Origin: Sequoia sempervirens
Lineage: Eukaryota > Streptophyta > Pinopsida > Cupressales > Cupressaceae
Assembly: GCA_007258455.2 (NCBI GenBank)
Contig: VDFB02254857.1
Span: forward strand, 1-64,000
Length of the DNA: 64,000 nucleotides
Reading direction: 5' to 3'
Shown here: piece after piece, positions 46,388 through 58,458 of the stretch
Position numbering within the stretch: position 1 is the first letter of the stretch
How the letters are laid out: each line of letters starts with the position of its first letter
Position numbers and translations under genes: made by a program
The notes under the pieces: generated by a model
Told to the model about the DNA's origin: nothing
Seen by the model: the letters and a program-made list of their open reading frames with translations, nothing else
Database searches by the model: none

Positions 46388-48007
46388 TATTGCAAGTATA
46401 AAGGTGTTTTCATTGAAGTCAATAGGCTGGTGTTGCCATTAATGTAAACTATGTGTTGAGGATATTGAGAAAACTATGAAAAAGAGGAAACTAGGTTGTT
46501 GCAGGTTGTGCATGTATAGTGGAGATATTGAGGACGTGTTGTGATTACATGGATCTATATTTGTGTTGTAGTATCTGGAAATGTGTTGGAATAAAATAAT
46601 GTGCTAAGATGATGTCTCTGCTACTTAGGTTCCCATTGCTTTTGAGAAAATTTGATAAACAAAGAAAATAGTGTTTTGCAATTGTTCAAAATCTGCTATA
46701 AGATGTGCTTCATGTTCCTTCTATATTGATGCTATTATTTTGTGGATCGTATATATTTTTCAAGTTTTTTAGTAGTTTCTATGTCTAGAATATGGGTCTT
46801 TGGATAATTGTGCAGAGTGATATTTTCACAAGTGTGTGAACTAGTTTTTTAGTGGTGTTTTTTTATGAGAAATGTATTTGCTTTGTATTTCTCTATAGTT
46901 TATCTTTAGGTTTTGTACATCTAGGAAGTATCTTATAATGTTGTATCTTTCAAAATTTAATGTTTCACATGATTTAGTGCAATACAATGTCCAGTTCCAT
47001 GCATTCATATGTGTATAAGGTTACTCAGATGTTCTGGATTGAAGTATTTCTATTATGCAAGTTAGGATGAAGTATTTGTTGGATCTCAGGTGGTTCATGG
47101 ATTATTATAGATCATGTTCAAGTGAATTTTTTTTTCTATAATTTTTGAATCGATTTAAGGAAGTGTGTACTTAGTGTTTTATGGTGTTTAACATAGGTAT
47201 TGGATGACTTGGTGTTAACACTACATGCAAAGTTTATGAAAATATTCCAAGGTGTGTTAGGATTTATTTAGGTCCTAATTGAGGATTTATATCTATCACC
47301 TTCATTCCTATCCACTGCGGGAATGTTTGGATGTTGACCTATTTTGAAATTTTAAATGTAACAAATAGTTTCTATCCTTGGAGAGGGTTTTCAAGCTTGA
47401 GGATGATATAAATAAGAGTGGTGTTGTTGTAAGATGCAAGAGAGAGACAAGATAGATGTGAGATAGATGCAAGTGATGAATGTGATGTTAATTACAAAAT
47501 TATAGATACAAATTTGAGTAGAGCAGTGTGAACTTCAAAGTGTTGGATTCTTGAATCTAGTAAGATGAAGGTGTCTATAATATTTCATACAAGGGTGCGA
47601 AAGTGTTGGCGAATTTGTGGTGGATTGCATATTACATTGAGAATTTTTTCTTTTTGTAACATTTCTCTTCTATGTTCCTTTTTGTGGTAGCGAGCCCTAA
47701 CTGTGAGCCTTTTTGGATAGTGTGTTATATTTTGATAGTGAGCCCTTGTACTGGTTTTGCAATTACTTATATTGTGATCTAATCCTTACCATGGTTCTCC
47801 CTCATTGGGTTTTCCACATAAACCTGGTGTTCTCTTGTGTATGGTGTTGTTATTTTAGTTTATGTTATTTGCATTTCATGTTTAATCACTTTAATAGAAT
47901 AAGGGATTAATGAATGTTTTTGGATCTGATTACTATTGAGGGTTTTTTTGTTTTAATTTGATACAAATAATTCACCTCCCCCCTCCTAGTTGTCTTGTTC
48001 ATTTAAA
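46388..48007 (+). repeat. copia A, 3' LTR
   Basis: About 1.62 kb, starting TATTGCAAGTATAAAGG and ending near TTCATTTAAA, where the family's CAACA end is mutated and shortened by a base. It is followed at once by AACCT. Confidence 0.9.
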
Positions 48008-48012
48008 AACCT

Positions 48013-48279
48013 ATTTAATTTGTAACACCACAAACACTTTCTCAAACCAACCACACTAAAGGTTGACATCAAACTACAACATAGATGATAATATAGTGCA
48101 ACACTCTCCAACAATCTCACTAACGATACTAGAAGTTGACACCAATATATGCAACACCATAACTCTTTCTTATGCAACATTCTTCAACAACTTAGACAAT
48201 ATTCACATGCTAGGGATTGAGATCAATGAAAACACTAATGAAAATACCAAAAATTTCCAACAACTCCAAATATCAAACA
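48013..48279 (-). repeat. copia-family LTR copy C, segment 3
   Basis: Remainder of the antisense LTR after copia A. It ends CAAACA at 48279, reverse complement of the family's TGTTTG/TGTTG start. Confidence 0.75.
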
Positions 48280-48739
48280 ATCTCCCCCTATATCATTGAT
48301 GGAAACACCTACATTAAAAAAACATCAACAAAAAAAGCAACTTTGCAACTCCAAAACTCAGACAACTCTCCCCTAACTAGGAAATTACTCACAATTCTAC
48401 CATTTTTTTATGACTTAACGCTCTCTTTCCCTTTCCTTCATTTTTCTCCCAATTTCTTTAGTATTTTTGTAGACTTCAATCTCTCTCCCCATTTGAAATC
48501 AATGGAAAATTTCAACCTAAAAGCTTCACTTTAGGAAACACTAGCACTCTACTTTCTCACTAATTATTTCTTTCTACTACACTCTCTCTACTTACTCCCC
48601 CTTAGGGGTATAGGATATGCTCCCCCTAACTGCACCAACTAAAATACACTACTACCTACTCCCCCTCAAAGGTATCCTTCATTAGTCCAAGACCAAGAAT
48701 GTATCCTGAAATGATATCTTAGATAGATACACACCCTTA
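48280..48739 (-). other. copia copy C, 3' internal region (partial)
   Basis: Starts ATCTCCCCCTATATCATTGATGG, the reverse complement of the family polypurine tract, and contains ACTCCCCCTTAGGGG and CTCCCCCTCAAAGGTA blocks matching copia A's 3' untranslated region. It breaks off where copy B's LTR begins. Confidence 0.8.
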
Positions 48740-48984
48740 TGTTGAATGAACAAGACAACTAAGAGGGGGGGTGAATCAGTTGTATCTTACCAAAACATCA
48801 AAAACCTTCTTAACATTCAGATCCACATGCAATCATTAAACCCTTAATCTATTATGATGATTTAACACGAAAGGAAAATAATAGAAAAGAAAACAACTTC
48901 AACACCATGCACAAGAGAACACTAGATTTATGTGGAAGACCCACGAAGGGAAAACCCATAGTGAGGATTAGCTCACAATATATG
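48740..48984 (-). repeat. copia-family LTR copy B, segment 1
   Basis: Starts TGTTGAATGAACAAGACAAC, the exact reverse complement of the family LTR end (the AAGAGG...GTGAATCAG block that follows does too), and runs to the element 3 target site. Confidence 0.9.
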
Positions 48985-50767
48985 TGTACCATCAAAAAAA
49001 GGAAACTTGCTTGACTTGGGAATAATTGATGATAAATTAGACTTAATAAGGCCTTGATTTGGTGTTGTGAGGTGTTTTCAGATCCACACTAGGTCTTGGA
49101 CCCTTTCTAATGCATTTAACGATATCTTGTAAAGGTGTTGTAAAGTGTTGTAAAAGACTTTCATGCCTTTCTACACTTAATGAATCCATTTTCCCTTAAT
49201 TCAACATTATAAAATACATTTAATTGCATCTTCACATCAATCTAGAAGGCTTGTACAATAAAATTAATGTTAAACTAATGGTGTAATGTGTCTTGCACAT
49301 TCACATTGGTTCTTGTTCCTTCTAGTCTATGTGGACCTCATTTTAGTGTTGTAAAGTGTATTTAATCACACTTTCACATTGAATTTTGTGTCCCAAGCCC
49401 TAATTGACCTTTACATCATCATGAATAGGTCCCTATTACCACATATTGTGTATCCCGAGGCAATATTTGATTAAATACCTAACATAGTCACCATAAAAAC
49501 CTTATTTCCTTATTTCTTGGCATCTTAGCTAGAAAAATGGTCCCTATGGGACCCATTTACTATCCATGGTGAATCAATCCCATCCAGGTTGGACCCATTC
49601 ATGATGGGTGGCGAATGAGTCCCATTTGGCCAATTTTTGACTTTTGAGCAGGAAAAACTAGAATTTAAGTTTAATATTCTTTCATGTCGACCTTGGAGAT
49701 CTAATTTATAGGAAAATAAGGTGAATTTACTCTAAAATCAAGTCTCTAAACCCTAATTCCCATTAACTCATTTTCACAATTCATTCATCATCTATCTTCT
49801 CCATCAAGCCAAGTTAGGGTTTCATCATTGCAAGTCATTTAGTTAGCTTCCAAAGAAATTCAAGGGAAGATTCTTCATGTTTTGCTGCAAAAATTCAAGA
49901 TAAAACATCATGGAAAGGTAATAGCTCGATTATTTCATTCTTTATTACATTCCTTCTCCATTTTGGTTTAATTACCTAAAGGGGTTTAACCAAGGCAAAC
50001 CCCCATGCCTTAACATCCAACATTTCTCTTTATTGTCTTGTGTGTTTGCATATTTAGACATATTGGAAGCTTAGAAATAATTTAATATTGAATTGAAATT
50101 TTTTTCAAGTCATCTATTCATTGGACAATTCAAAATACCCACAAAATTCACTTTTAGGCCTGAATTTGAGAGTTTTAGAACCAAACACCTTGAGAAGCAG
50201 AAAGTGTAGACCAAAGGCTCCTATTTCCACCTTTGAATATTTAGAAATTTAAAAGTGGACTCATTCACCATGGGTGTAAAATGAGTCCCACTTCTAAGTG
50301 ATTTTTTGGTTTTTTGCATTTTTAGACAACCATTTGTCTAAAATGGGTTCTGAAATAGTTTCACAAAACTAGGACTGATTCAGCCAGAATGGTGAACGAG
50401 TCCCACTAGGACTAAAAATAAGCATTAGTATCATTCCAGAAGACATTACCAGTCTCCATCCATATCTCAAGTGCACACTTTTAGTTTCATCCATTTCTAT
50501 TCAGTTTTGTTCACATTTCTAGGTGTTTTTGCATTACATAATGTGTTTTCAAAAAAGTTACATTTCAATAGTTTAACATTCCTAATCAATCAATATTATC
50601 AATTAGGTGCATCTATATCATTTCATTTGGACATAATTTCATCATACATTCCTTACTTTGAATGAACCATCAATATTTTGGGTGTGGGATGTACCTCTTT
50701 CTATTAGGTGAAAGACCCTAATTGAGCAAAGAGATATAACATTCCTAATTTAAAAATATTTGGTTCA
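48985..50767 (+). repeat. element 3, 5' LTR
   Basis: Begins TGTACCATC and ends TTTGGTTCA. It matches 55286-57076 along its whole length with roughly one difference in ten bases by eye. The sequence after it (TTTTGGTGAACG) should contain the primer site, but I could not assign a tRNA. Four copies of the palindromic motif lie at 49548, 49589, 50255 and 50371. Confidence 0.92.
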
Positions 50768-51085
50768 TTTTGGTGAACGTTCTTTTTGAATACTTCACTT
50801 TTCTTATTTGGATTCCTTCATTAAGATATAGCCTTGCATTGACTTTGTATTAGGGTATGCATTAGTTAATTGGTATGCTAGCTTTCAAATTTTGCATTCA
50901 TAAAAAAGTTCATTTAGGTTGCATTGTTGGCATGTAAATTCATTTAAACTTTCTGAAATTCTACATTTTTAACTTAGATCTACATCATAGCACTTAGAAA
51001 ACATCAAAATCACTCAAACATTTCTGAAAATTTTGAAAAAATTCCATACTAGGACTCATTCGCCACCTTGGGCGAATCGGTCCCT
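49548..51085. repeat. dispersed ~34-bp imperfect palindromes (5' side of element 3)
   Basis: Five copies at 49548-49581, 49589-49624, 50255-50291, 50371-50407 and 51051-51085. The left arm is close to GGACTCATTCRCC and the right arm to GGYGAATGAGTCC, its reverse complement, around a short ATGG-like centre. Four further copies lie in the 3' LTR. The copy at 51051 is outside the LTR. Confidence 0.85.
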
Positions 51086-51372
51086 TTTCACCCCTGAAAC
51101 CACCCTTTACATAACTAAAAACCCTCTTTCTAGGCTTTTGTTTGGTGCCATTACCTAGCTATATCAGTTGGTTGAGTTTCTGTAACATACATTTCATTAG
51201 ATTTAGCTTAAATTAGCTCATTTCATGCATTGCTTAATTTCAAATTTTCATTCACAACATTTCATTTTTAGATCATTGCATTGTGTAATCAAAAAATTAT
51301 CTTGCTTGAATACTAAAAATTGCATTTCATTCTTACATTGCATTTTAATTTTGCATAGTTTACTTTTTCCAA

Positions 51373-54162
51373 ATGTTATTTTCAATCTTCTCTAAATTTT
51401 CAAAGAAAAAGTTATTCAATAAGAATGATAGTCATTCATTCAATGCATTCCCTAGTTATGGAAGTCTCTTAGTGCATGAAAGCAAAAATAACAATGTTAA
51501 CCTTAAACTTACACCCCATCCTATCTCTTCTATTTGTGTGGATGATGTGATAGAAGAGAAAACAAACATAGATAACCATGATGATCATATTTTCTCTTCT
51601 CCCAATACCTCTCCTTTTAGTGATGAAGGTATCTTGGTGAAAGAGGAAACACTCATTGAAAATCATGAAGATCTTGTTTCTCCTTCTCCTCATCCCCTTT
51701 GGGAAGATATTTTAGCACAAGAGAATGAAATCATAGACACATTCCTAAACACCACCTTACCTAATTTCCATTCTTCTTTGTCTTGTAAGAATGATTTTGA
51801 GGAAGATATGCTTATAAATGATGAGGATATGTTGGTATACAAAAGCCCTATTTATGATCCTTCCCCTATCTTTACTATTTTGGAAGACATTAGGGAACAA
51901 AGGAATGAAGTCCTAAATGATCATGATAATCACATTTGTTCTTCTCCTAGTATCTCTCCTAGTTCTGAAGAAGATACTTTGTTGTTAGAAAACACAACCA
52001 ATGAGAGTCATGAGAATCTTAGATGTCCCCTTTTACCTAAGGAAAACCTTATTGAGAAAAAAAATTCAATCATTGACCATTCGCCTATTGTGATGAAGTC
52101 CTTTTAAAAGAACCGACCCTCAAATGTCACGAACATGTGGTTTGTGGTTCTCCTAAAAACTCTCCTTCTAGGGAGGATATCATGATACAAGAAAAGGCTA
52201 ACATTGACAATAATAATATTATGCCCTTACATGACAATGTAAAGCCTCTGTTAGACTATCATTCACCAAGGGATGTTAATATTATTCAACCTCAACTCAT
52301 CCTTTACCCACCATCACATAAACCTTCATTTCCACCCAAACCCGATATTACTCTTTACCCACCTCAAACTAATGTGTCACAAAAACCAGGTCCTAATATC
52401 GTTGCTCATACATATAATACTAGAAATAATCCATAACCACAACAACCCACACCAACACGCTTACCTTTTCCAAATCCATTTTTCTTAGAGATCCTCAATT
52501 AAATTCACACATTCAGAAGTACAATCTTGTTGAACAACTGAAGAATACTCCTGCTAAGATATCATTATGGGATCTTATTCAAGCATCCCCTCACTATCAT
52601 AACATGATCCAAGTAGCCTTGCAACAAGTTCCTATCCCTTCTAATGTGCAACGAATTGATATAATAGCCATGATCCAAAGAATAAATTTTGACATTGTTT
52701 TCCACCAAAGTGAACTCCCCCCTTTGGAAACTTGCAAACACAAAACGAAGCTTTCATGATCATTGCTCAATATAATCGGATAGGGATAAAGCAAACCCTT
52801 ATTGACAATGGATCATTCCTTAATGTGTGTAGCATAAACCTTTTGGATAGGTTTCGTGTAGATAAGTCAAAAATTCAACCCGAATCTTTATCTATTAAGA
52901 GCTTTGACAATGTCAAAAAGACATCGCTTGGTGTGATCACTTTACCTATTAAAGTTGGAGAAGCCACATTGAATACATAGATCCAGATTATGCCTCATGA
53001 TCTTTCATATAACCTTCTTCTAGGCAGGCAATGGATTCATGTAATGAATGGTGTTCCTTCCACTCTTCATTGAAAAATGAAATACATCTACAACAACAAA
53101 GTGTGCACACTCGACACTGATCATGAGCCTTATAGTTTCTTACAACTTGAGAAAACCAAAGAGAACCACTTGAACACATTAACACCAACCACACAAGTGG
53201 AACTCGCACAATAAAAAGACAAACAACAACATAGTGAACAAGTCATGATGATATTAGAAGATTATTGGGGTTCCTTGGATTTTGAGAATGAATTCATGGG
53301 AGAATACAAAATCATCCACAAAGATTCAAATAAGGGAAAAGACACAACAATAATGTCAACAAAAAACTCTAACAAGCCTTCACAATCATCCACCTCAACC
53401 ACTTTCAACCAATAGACATTAGGTTACACAAAAACCTTTGATGAAATTAATCATGAAGAACCACCAAGTTCAAAAGAAATGAAAAAACTTTATGGAAATG
53501 GTTTTGAGCTTATGAAACAACTTGGATATAGTGGACAAGGATGTGGTGCTCAAGAAAAATGTATCTGTAACCCTACAAAGCCCAACACACAACAAACCAC
53601 TCATGGTCTTTGTTATTGTCCTTTGATAGAGATCAGAAAGTCTTCACTCATCAACACTCTCATATAACATACTCCTAAATCATGCTTGAAAATCATCCAT
53701 CCTGAACTCCTCGACACTAGTCATCTTGAACATCATCCTTTACACAATATGACACAAAAAAATTCACCTTCGTTTAATGTCAATGTCATCTCGCAAAACG
53801 TTCATGATTTGCATTTGATAGATTTTCCCTCCTCCTGTATGAGTGAGAAAAAAATATCACAATCGAGAGAAAATTGTTTAATTATGACATCTAATACTAA
53901 GCAAGATGTATCTTTGATGCAAACCAGAGGATCACCTTCTACCATTGATCTAGAGGGTATCTTGTTGAGACTCCTCCAAGATCACTTGATCACCCTCCCT
54001 CCCATAACTCGTAAGAAATGCTATTATAAGACTTCATTTTGAACATATCATAGAGTTCATGGTCACTTCACTAATGAATGTAAGGCTTTGAGTAGTAAAA
54101 TACAACATCTTAAGGAGTTTGGTATGCTTTCCTCTTTGGGGGCACCTAATTACTCTAATTGA
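51373..54162 (+). pseudogene. element 3 protein: acidic repeats, retropepsin, G-patch, knuckle-like motif
   Basis: The ATG at 51373 opens a basic leader (FSKFSKKKLF), then an acidic Ser/Pro-rich region with degenerate repeats built on HDDHIFSSP..SP.S.E and ENHEDLV..SPHP (about 51560-52240). A segment NTPAKISLWDLIQASPHYH and VPIPSNVQ (52540-52650) precedes a retropepsin: QTLIDNGSFLNVCSINLLDRF, LPIKVGEATL and LLLGRQWIHVMNGVPSTLH (52790-53070). The G-patch follows (GNGFELMKQLGYSGQGCGAQEK, 53497-53562), then TYHRVHGHFTNECKAL (54043-54090). There, TGA at 54040-54042 sits where the first ligand Cys of a CX2HX..HX4C motif would be. Frames change near 52105, 52470 and 52740, and there are further stops. 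Confidence 0.8.
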
Positions 54163-55285
54163 TACCAACTTTCAATCTTGCATGCATCTCATTAATCATT
54201 TTGGCTCACCCTTGTCCTACACTAAGTGAGGGCAAGGGGTTAAGTAGCCTTGTCCTCATATGTCACTTGTTGTTGCTTCCTTTGGCTAGTCATTAACCTT
54301 TCATGAACATATGAGAGCAAGCTTAGGATGTGGATGATGTGCCTTAAGTTGGCTCACATGTGACATACTCCCTTTTTCATGACATAGCTTATTGAAAACA
54401 TATGACATGCAATAGTGGCTTTCTGAGTAAGCTCTCATGTTCTCCTTCTTCTACTTTAAAGCAATTGCTCACAGTACTAGTGTTTACAACCACTTTAAAG
54501 TGGGGGCATACATCACCACTTAAATTTCATTATGTGATTTTCTTTTTCTTGTGATTCCCTCTCTTGGAGACATTTGGCACAATGTTCCCTAGGATGAGAC
54601 CTTGCACTTGTCCTCTCTTGGAAACAAAATGAGACTGTTTGCACTTATCCTCTCTTGGATACATTAAGCATGATGTTCCTTAAGATGAGAGATTGCACAA
54701 ACAACTAAAAATACCTTTGAATATTCCTTACAGTATCTTGAATTTACAATGTCTATGAGTGTCAAGCATATGAAGTTTTGCTTACTTCATAGAGCTTGAA
54801 AATAATTTCATTTGTGGTGCCTTATTAAAGTTATTACGAGGTATAACTTTGGTATGGTTGAGTCAGAAGCCCACTCTGAGGCATGAATTTCCCCATAGCC
54901 ACCTATGTGTATGTGAGCACATATCAATCGTATGTGTCTCACCTTCTAGGGCTTTCTCACCCAATGGAAAACCAAGAGTTTTGTCACCCCAAAGTGAGTA
55001 TGCATTTTCTCTTTGGAAAAATAGGCTAGATCCGATCCACAACTAGCTACAAAAATGATAGAAGCTTGATCCACCTTTTCATAATTTTCATCTTTCTCTT
55101 TCTTTCCTTTGCATGATTATGTATCTTGATGGTTTGACTTGGGATCTTCGATCCTACAGGCTTGACTTCCTTCTTGTTTTTTCTCATTCTTTGTTATCTA
55201 CATCTGTAAACTTAGATCTCTCTTAAATGTCTACTTTAGTGTGAGTTTGAAGCAAGTTCATCCTCTCACTAAAGTGGGGGCTAAA
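54163..55285 (+). other. element 3 3' non-coding region with two polypurine tracts
   Basis: No coding sequence. AAAGTGGGGGC occurs at 54497-54507 and again at 55271-55281, the second in the expected place just before the 3' LTR. Between them, 54557-54700 holds three short degenerate repeats starting CCTCTCTTGGA followed by GATGAGA and TTGCAC phrases. Confidence 0.8.
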
Positions 55286-57076
55286 TGTACCATAGAAAAA
55301 AGGCAACTTGCTTCACTTGGGAATAAATGATGATAAATTCGACCTAATAAGGCCTTGATTTGGTGTCACGAGGTGTTTTTCACATCCACACTAGGTATTG
55401 GACCCTTTCAAATGCATTTAACAATGTCTTGTAAAGGTGTTGTAAAGTGTTGTAAAAGACTTTCACGCTTTTCTAGACTTAATGAACCCATTTTCCCTTA
55501 ATTCAACATTATAAAATATATTTAATTTCATCTTCACATCAATCTAGAAGGCTTCTAAAATAAACTTAATGTTAAACTAGTGTTGTAATGTGTCTTGCAC
55601 ATTCACAATTGCTCGTTTGCCTTCTAGGTTGTGGACCTCATTTTAGTGTTGTAAAGTGTATTTAATCACACTTTCACATTAAATTTTTTGTCCAAAGCCC
55701 TAATTGACCTTTACATCATCAATAATAGGCCCCTATTATCCCATATTGTGCATCCCGAGGTAATATTTAATGAAATAGCTAACATAGTCACCATAAAAAC
55801 CTTATTTCCTTATTTATTGGCATCTTAGCTGAAAAAATGGCCCCTGTGGGACCCATTCACCATCCATGGCGAATCAGTACCATCTAGGTGGGACCCATTC
55901 ACCATGGGTGGTGAATGAGTCCCATTTGGCCCATTTCTGACTTTTGAGCAGGAAAAACTGGAATTTAAGTTTAATATTCTTTCATGTCGGCCATGGGGAT
56001 CCAATTTGTAGGAAAATAAGGTGAATTTCCTATAAAATCAAATCTCTAAACCTTAATTCATGTTCATTAACTCATTTTCACAATTCATTCATCATCTATC
56101 TTCTCCATCAAGCCAAGCAAGTAAGGGTTTCAACATTGCAAGTCATTAAGTTAGCTTCCAAAGGCATTCAAGTGAATATTCTTCATGTTTTTCTATATAA
56201 ATTCAAGATAAAACATCATGGAAAGGTAATAAATCCATTATTGGATGCTTTATTACATTCTTTCTCCATTTTGGTTTAATTACCTAAAAGGGGTTTGCCC
56301 AAGGACAAGCCCCATGCCAACTTCCAACATTTTTCATTTCTAGTCTTTCGTGTTTGTAGATTCAGACATCTTGGAAGCTCAGAAATCATTTAATATTGAA
56401 TTGAAAAGTTGTTGAAGTCATATCTTCATTGGAAAAGTCAAAATACCTATGAAAAGTCAATTTCAGACCCGGATTTGATAGTTTCAAAACCAGACACCTG
56501 AAGAAGTAGAAATTGCAGACCAAAGGCTCGTCTTTCAACTTTTGAATATTTAGAAATTAAAAAGTGGACTTATTCACCATGGGTGGAAATTGAGTCCCAC
56601 TTCCAAGCCAATTTTTGGTTTTCTACATTTTCAAACACCCATTTGTTTGAAACAGGTTCTGGAATAGTTTCACAGAACTAGGACTGATTCGCCCAGAATG
56701 GTGAACGAGTCCCACTAGGCATAAAAATCAGCATCAACAACATTCTAGAATATATTTCCAATATCCATCCATATCTCAAGTGCACACTTTTAGTTTCATT
56801 AATTTCTATTCAGTTTTGTTCACATTCCTATGTGTTTTTTCATTACACAATATGTTTTCAAACAAGTTGCATTTCAATAGTTTTACATTCCTAATCAATC
56901 AATATTTTCAATTAGATGCATCTATATCATTTCATTTTGTCAAAATTTCATCAGACATTCCTTACTTTGAATGAACCACCAAGATTTTGGGTGTGGGATC
57001 TACCTCTTTCTATTAGGTGAAAGACCCTAATTGAGTAAAGAGTCATAGCATTCCTAATCCTAAAAACTTTGGTTCA
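55286..57076 (+). repeat. element 3, 3' LTR
   Basis: Begins TGTACCATAG and ends TTTGGTTCA, followed directly by the ATATG duplication. It contains palindromic motif copies at 55847-55882, 55889-55924, 56564-56600 and 56680-56718, in the same order as the 5' LTR. Confidence 0.92.
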
Positions 57077-57081
57077 ATATG

Positions 57082-58458
57082 TAATTAAAAAATAAGTTAT
57101 AAAGGCTTGCTACCATAAGAGGACACACTATCTAGAAGGGCTCACAACCAAGTCTCACTACTAGAACAAAAAAAGAAGATAGAGAAGAAATGTTACACAA
57201 AGAACATGATCTCAATTGAACAAAGATTCCACCACAACAACTTCAACACTTTTGCAGTCTATTGGTATGATTGTAGACACCTTCTACTCATTGCATCTAG
57301 TAATCTAGCACTTTAAAGATCTCACTATTCTACTCAATATCACATCATTTTAATCTCACACTTTGCACGCTCATCTATCTTGACCTCCTTTAACAATTCA
57401 ACTCATACTTATATTGTCCTCAACCTTGAAACCCTTTCCAAGGTCAACTATTTACCTCAAATGTGCAAATTCAAATTAGGTTGACACTAAAAAACTTCTA
57501 TGACAAGTAGAAGTGAATGCATACCACATCAAAACTTAATTGGGACCCAAATCAATAACACCTCTTAACCACACGCTACCAAAAATAATATTTATCCTTT
57601 GCATGTAGTGTGAACACTAGGTCATTTGTTACCTATGAAAACACCATCAATCAATTAAGCACATGACTTGTCAAGCCTAAGGATAACTTGTGAACCATAC
57701 ACCACACTTGATCATGTTCTACAATATTCTTCAAACACCCTAAAATTCAACAAACTCCTTTACAACAATTTTTACCTAAAGAATGTACAAACCTAGTACA
57801 CTTAGACTACTCTACCATACACTATTATTTGAAAAACTACCTTCTCGAGCAGAAAACCTCAAATCCTCTTGGCTGAGGTAAAATACTAGAACCATCAAAA
57901 AATCTTTAGAATCACAAGACTTGAAGCATAATTGCAAAGAAAGAAGGCATAGAAACATTTCTCCCAGACACATCTGCAACACACGGTCACACATTGGTGA
58001 ACACAATTTCTACTATACAATCATCTAACACACCATCTCTTGAATATAAAATGTATGAACACCTATCACCAAGATATATAAATCACATAGATAGATCTTC
58101 AACCTAGAAGAAATGCTGAGCAAAACCAAAAGAACTCTATGTAACCCATAACAACCCTGTAACACTCAATTTCCTCTTTTTATCAAATTTTCTCAAAAGA
58201 ACTTGGAAACAAAGGACCAGAGACACATGCAAAACATCTACATCACTACCATGTCCATAGATAGAAGCTTATCAAAGAAACACTAGAGGTTAACACTAGT
58301 AGATTAACTGATGACATCATAATATAAAAAATCAAAGCATATACAACACAAACTATTTATATGTAACACCAATCTCCTTCAGCACACATAGTTGACACCA
58401 ATACCAACACAAGATAGTTGAAATCAATGAAAAAACTAATCTAAACATACTTGCAACA
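57082..58458 (-). repeat. copia-family LTR copy B, segment 2
   Basis: Continuation of antisense LTR B after element 3, ending TTGCAACA at 58458, reverse complement of the TGTTGCAA start. The two B segments total about 1.62 kb, the same as copia A's LTRs. Confidence 0.9.

Larger units (their letters stand above)
40224..48007 (+). mobile_element. Ty1/copia LTR retrotransposon, copy A (defective)
   Basis: 7.8-kb element with ~1.63-kb LTRs and the copia gene order gag-protease-integrase-RT-RNase H. It is flanked by a perfect 5-bp target duplication AACCT (40219-40223 and 48008-48012), and the flanks rejoin into the antisense LTR C. The family LTR ends form the inverted pair TGTTG...CAACA, clear in copy B; here the left ends have mutated and the 3' LTR's last bases have lost one base. 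The coding region contains many stops and at least four frame changes. LTR divergence is high, so the insertion is old. Confidence 0.95.
48985..57076 (+). mobile_element. element 3: large-LTR retrotransposon lacking RT and integrase
   Basis: Direct repeats of about 1.78 kb (48985-50767 and 55286-57076) with TG...CA ends flank a 4.5-kb interior. A perfect 5-bp target duplication ATATG lies at 48980-48984 and 57077-57081, and the flanks rejoin into antisense copia LTR B. The interior encodes only an acidic repeat-rich protein, a retropepsin, a G-patch and a zinc-knuckle-like motif. No reverse transcriptase, RNase H or integrase sequence was found, so it must have moved with proteins supplied by another element, as described for other gag-only LTR elements. 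A ~34-bp palindromic motif recurs nine times. Confidence 0.9.
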
